From assembly GCF_016900895.1 (NCBI RefSeq), contig NZ_JAFEUN010000022.1, positions 1 through 46,555 of the forward strand: a stretch of 46,555 nt of DNA, given 5' to 3'. Within the stretch, counting starts at the first letter, position 1. The number at the start of each line of letters is the position of its first letter. This DNA comes from Parashewanella hymeniacidonis. Lineage in GTDB: Bacteria; Pseudomonadota; Gammaproteobacteria; Enterobacterales; Shewanellaceae. The position numbers were made by a program, and so were the translations under genes. Positions 46,515-46,555 of this stretch are shown piece after piece. The notes under the pieces are model-generated. The model worked only from the letters and a program-made list of their open reading frames with translations. It ran no database searches and had not been told where the DNA came from.

Positions 46515-46555
46515 ACGCAGCCCTAGCCCGCTGAGAACAAGGTTCCAACGGGGTG

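Overview
The window is about 46.5 kb of AT-rich (roughly 40% GC) chromosome from a marine-type gammaproteobacterium. The gene order GGDEF/EAL gene - pnp - nlpI - prfC - yjjV - nupC - tsx-like - deoCABD - serB - plzC-like - radA closely resembles Shewanella and its relatives. The segment from prfC through yjjV, deoCABD, ytjB and serB to radA is also the block known from E. coli. A Shewanellaceae-like organism is my best guess; genus is inference from memory of synteny.

Layout. 0-5.5 kb: a c-di-GMP GGDEF/EAL enzyme facing away from pnp, then nlpI. 5.6-9 kb: a ThDP-dependent acetolactate synthase-like enzyme, then a stretch of decayed genes (an M20 peptidase with frame damage and an ACR3 arsenite-permease relic). 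9-13.2 kb: prfC, a 155-bp mobile element in its terminator, a stub of an OafA-type acyltransferase, a sodium:solute symporter and yjjV. 13.3-20.6 kb: a nucleoside uptake and catabolism module consisting of a CNT transporter, a Tsx-like outer-membrane channel, deoC, deoA, deoB and deoD. 20.6-23.1 kb: a TonB-C protein, a repeat-rich island, and ytjB broken by a second, identical copy of the 155-bp element. 23.1-29.5 kb: serB, a small acidic protein, a PlzC-like double-PilZ protein, radA, a small PilZ protein and a CBS-pair protein. 29.6-34 kb: dapE and the cytochrome bd operon cydABX. 34-40.2 kb: an OlsF-like bifunctional acyltransferase, an LpxH-like phosphoesterase, a YjiH-family membrane protein and an Aer-like PAS chemoreceptor. 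40.3-43 kb: two tandem PuuP-like permeases. 43-45.6 kb: ubiV-ubiU and divergent ubiT for O2-independent ubiquinone synthesis. The window ends in a tandem promoter pair that looks like the start of a ribosomal RNA operon.

How the genes work together. Tsx-like channel, NupC and DeoCABD form a complete route from external (deoxy)nucleosides to glycolytic intermediates. CydABX and UbiTUV both suit growth at low oxygen. The GGDEF/EAL enzyme and two PilZ proteins belong to c-di-GMP signalling.

The most striking observation is a MITE-like 155-bp element present twice. The copies are identical in my base-by-base comparison, in opposite orientation, with imperfect 27-bp terminal inverted repeats starting GTAA and perfect 8-bp target duplications, as in IS66-family elements. 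One copy sits in the prfC terminator U-tract. The other splits ytjB, and removing it with one target duplication restores the ytjB reading frame. Next to it is a separate, elaborately nested inverted-repeat element of about 268 bp. No CRISPR array, prophage, tRNA gene or complete transposase gene was seen.
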